Source: JBHEKP01 sp041859375 (GTDB lineage Bacteria > Hydrogenedentota > Hydrogenedentia > Hydrogenedentales > CAITNO01). From it: a stretch of DNA of 22,868 nt. Under the pieces are notes generated by a model. That model was not told the DNA's origin. It did no database searches and was given only the letters and a program-made list of their open reading frames with translations. Shown piece by piece: positions 22,509 through 22,868 of this stretch. A program made the position numbers and the translations under genes. How positions within the stretch are numbered: position 1 is the stretch's first letter; each line of letters opens with the position of its first letter. The stretch lies in NCBI GenBank assembly GCA_041859375.1, contig JBHEKP010000120.1, positions 1-22,868 of the forward strand, given 5' to 3'.

Positions 22509-22868
22509 TCAAGGAATCAGCGCATAGAAGGCGGGCTTGGGGCGGCAGTCGCGGTCAAACAGGAGGGGATAATCGGGGCGCTCAAATTCACTAAGGAAGT
22601 TTAGCCACGAGAGTCCGTCGTGCACCCCCCAAAAGGTGACCCGGTCAATGTGTTGGTGGTGCTTTCCAAACACCTTGAAGAGTTCCGCATACCGTTCGGC
22701 CTGGGTGGCCAGAATTTCCCGGGAGGCCCCGTTGGGATAGCGGTTTTCCTTGTCCCCGAAGGAATAGAGGCTTAGATCAATTTCACTGATATTGATTTTT
22801 AACCCCCTGCCGGAGAGGGTGGCAATGGCGTTGTCGAGTGCCTTGGCGGGGGGATAGTCAATGTGGGA
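22509..22868 (-). CDS. GH10 endo-beta-1,4-xylanase, C-terminal fragment
   Basis: Partial gene running off the right edge; stop TGA is at 22511-22509 and 119 C-terminal residues are visible. The stretch GRGLKINISEIDLSLYS matches the GH10 active-site signature, with the Glu of ISEID as catalytic nucleophile. Further GH10 hallmarks follow: QAERYAELFKVF, then HIDRVTFWGVHDGLSWL (strand beta-8 with the conserved Trp/His), and the closing PLLFDRDCRPKPAFYAL. The general acid/base Glu and the N-terminus lie outside the window. GH10 enzymes cut xylan internally to xylo-oligosaccharides and are normally secreted. No carbohydrate-binding module follows the catalytic domain. The gene is separated from nqrA by an AT-rich region, so the two are probably not in one operon. 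Confidence 0.93.
   Translation of the reverse strand, partial: SHIDYPPAKALDNAIATLSGRGLKINISEIDLSLYSFGDKENRYPNGASREILATQAERYAELFKVFGKHHQHIDRVTFWGVHDGLSWLNFLSEFERPDYPLLFDRDCRPKPAFYALIP

Noticed and set aside
1..22868. tRNA, rRNA, CRISPR array, insertion sequence, phage or defence genes
   Set aside because: None seen: every long coding frame is explained by metabolic, transport or surface-protein families, no regularly spaced direct repeats were seen, and no intergenic gap exceeds about 295 bp.

Overview
GC-rich bacterial window (roughly 60-65% G+C by eye) with 18 protein-coding genes packed almost end to end. Two of them are cut by the window edges. I see no tRNA, rRNA, CRISPR array, transposase or integrase. 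Several gene families point to a member of the Planctomycetota-Verrucomicrobiota-Lentisphaerota group or Candidatus Hydrogenedentota: a DUF1553 / DUF1501 / pre-peptidase-domain operon, a Tat-exported Gfo/Idh/MocA oxidoreductase, a secreted HEAT-repeat protein, a GH95 fucosidase and a GH10 xylanase. The phylum is an inference from family content only; there is no marker gene here.

Layout. (1) 1-4166, plus strand: 3' end of a DUF1553 protein, a DUF1501 protein and a large secreted PPC-domain protein, with translational coupling between the last two. (2) 4191-6835, minus strand: two MFS transporters from different subfamilies in tandem, divergent from (3) 6995-9373, plus strand: a complete secreted GH95 alpha-L-fucosidase. 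A 14-bp hairpin follows. (4) 9442-12698, minus strand: a Tat-signal Gfo/Idh/MocA oxidoreductase followed 32 bp later by a secreted HEAT-repeat protein. (5) 12951-15060, minus strand: a 54-residue single-pass membrane protein followed by a sodium:solute symporter that carries an extra soluble insert of about 100 residues, ending in a strong intrinsic terminator. (6) 15216-22214, minus strand: a complete nqrABCDEF operon for the Na+-translocating NADH:quinone reductase with apbE (FMN transferase) overlapping the end of nqrF. (7) 22215-22508: an AT-rich leader/intergenic region (about 34% G+C over 22321-22500 by hand count) with three inverted repeats. (8) 22509-end, minus strand: C-terminal third or so of a GH10 endo-beta-1,4-xylanase.

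How the parts may fit together (inference). The cell looks like an aerobic or microaerobic polysaccharide degrader. Secreted GH95 and GH10 enzymes release fucose and xylo-oligosaccharides, and the MFS pair and the sodium symporter would bring small products in. Na+-NQR would generate the sodium gradient that the neighbouring symporter consumes, and ApbE would install the covalent FMNs on NqrB and NqrC (both target SGAT threonines are present). The parts of the window with least characterised biology are the DUF1553-DUF1501-PPC operon, the oxidoreductase/HEAT pair, the small-protein/symporter pair and the structured AT-rich region upstream of nqrA. I found no system that I can call entirely new with confidence.
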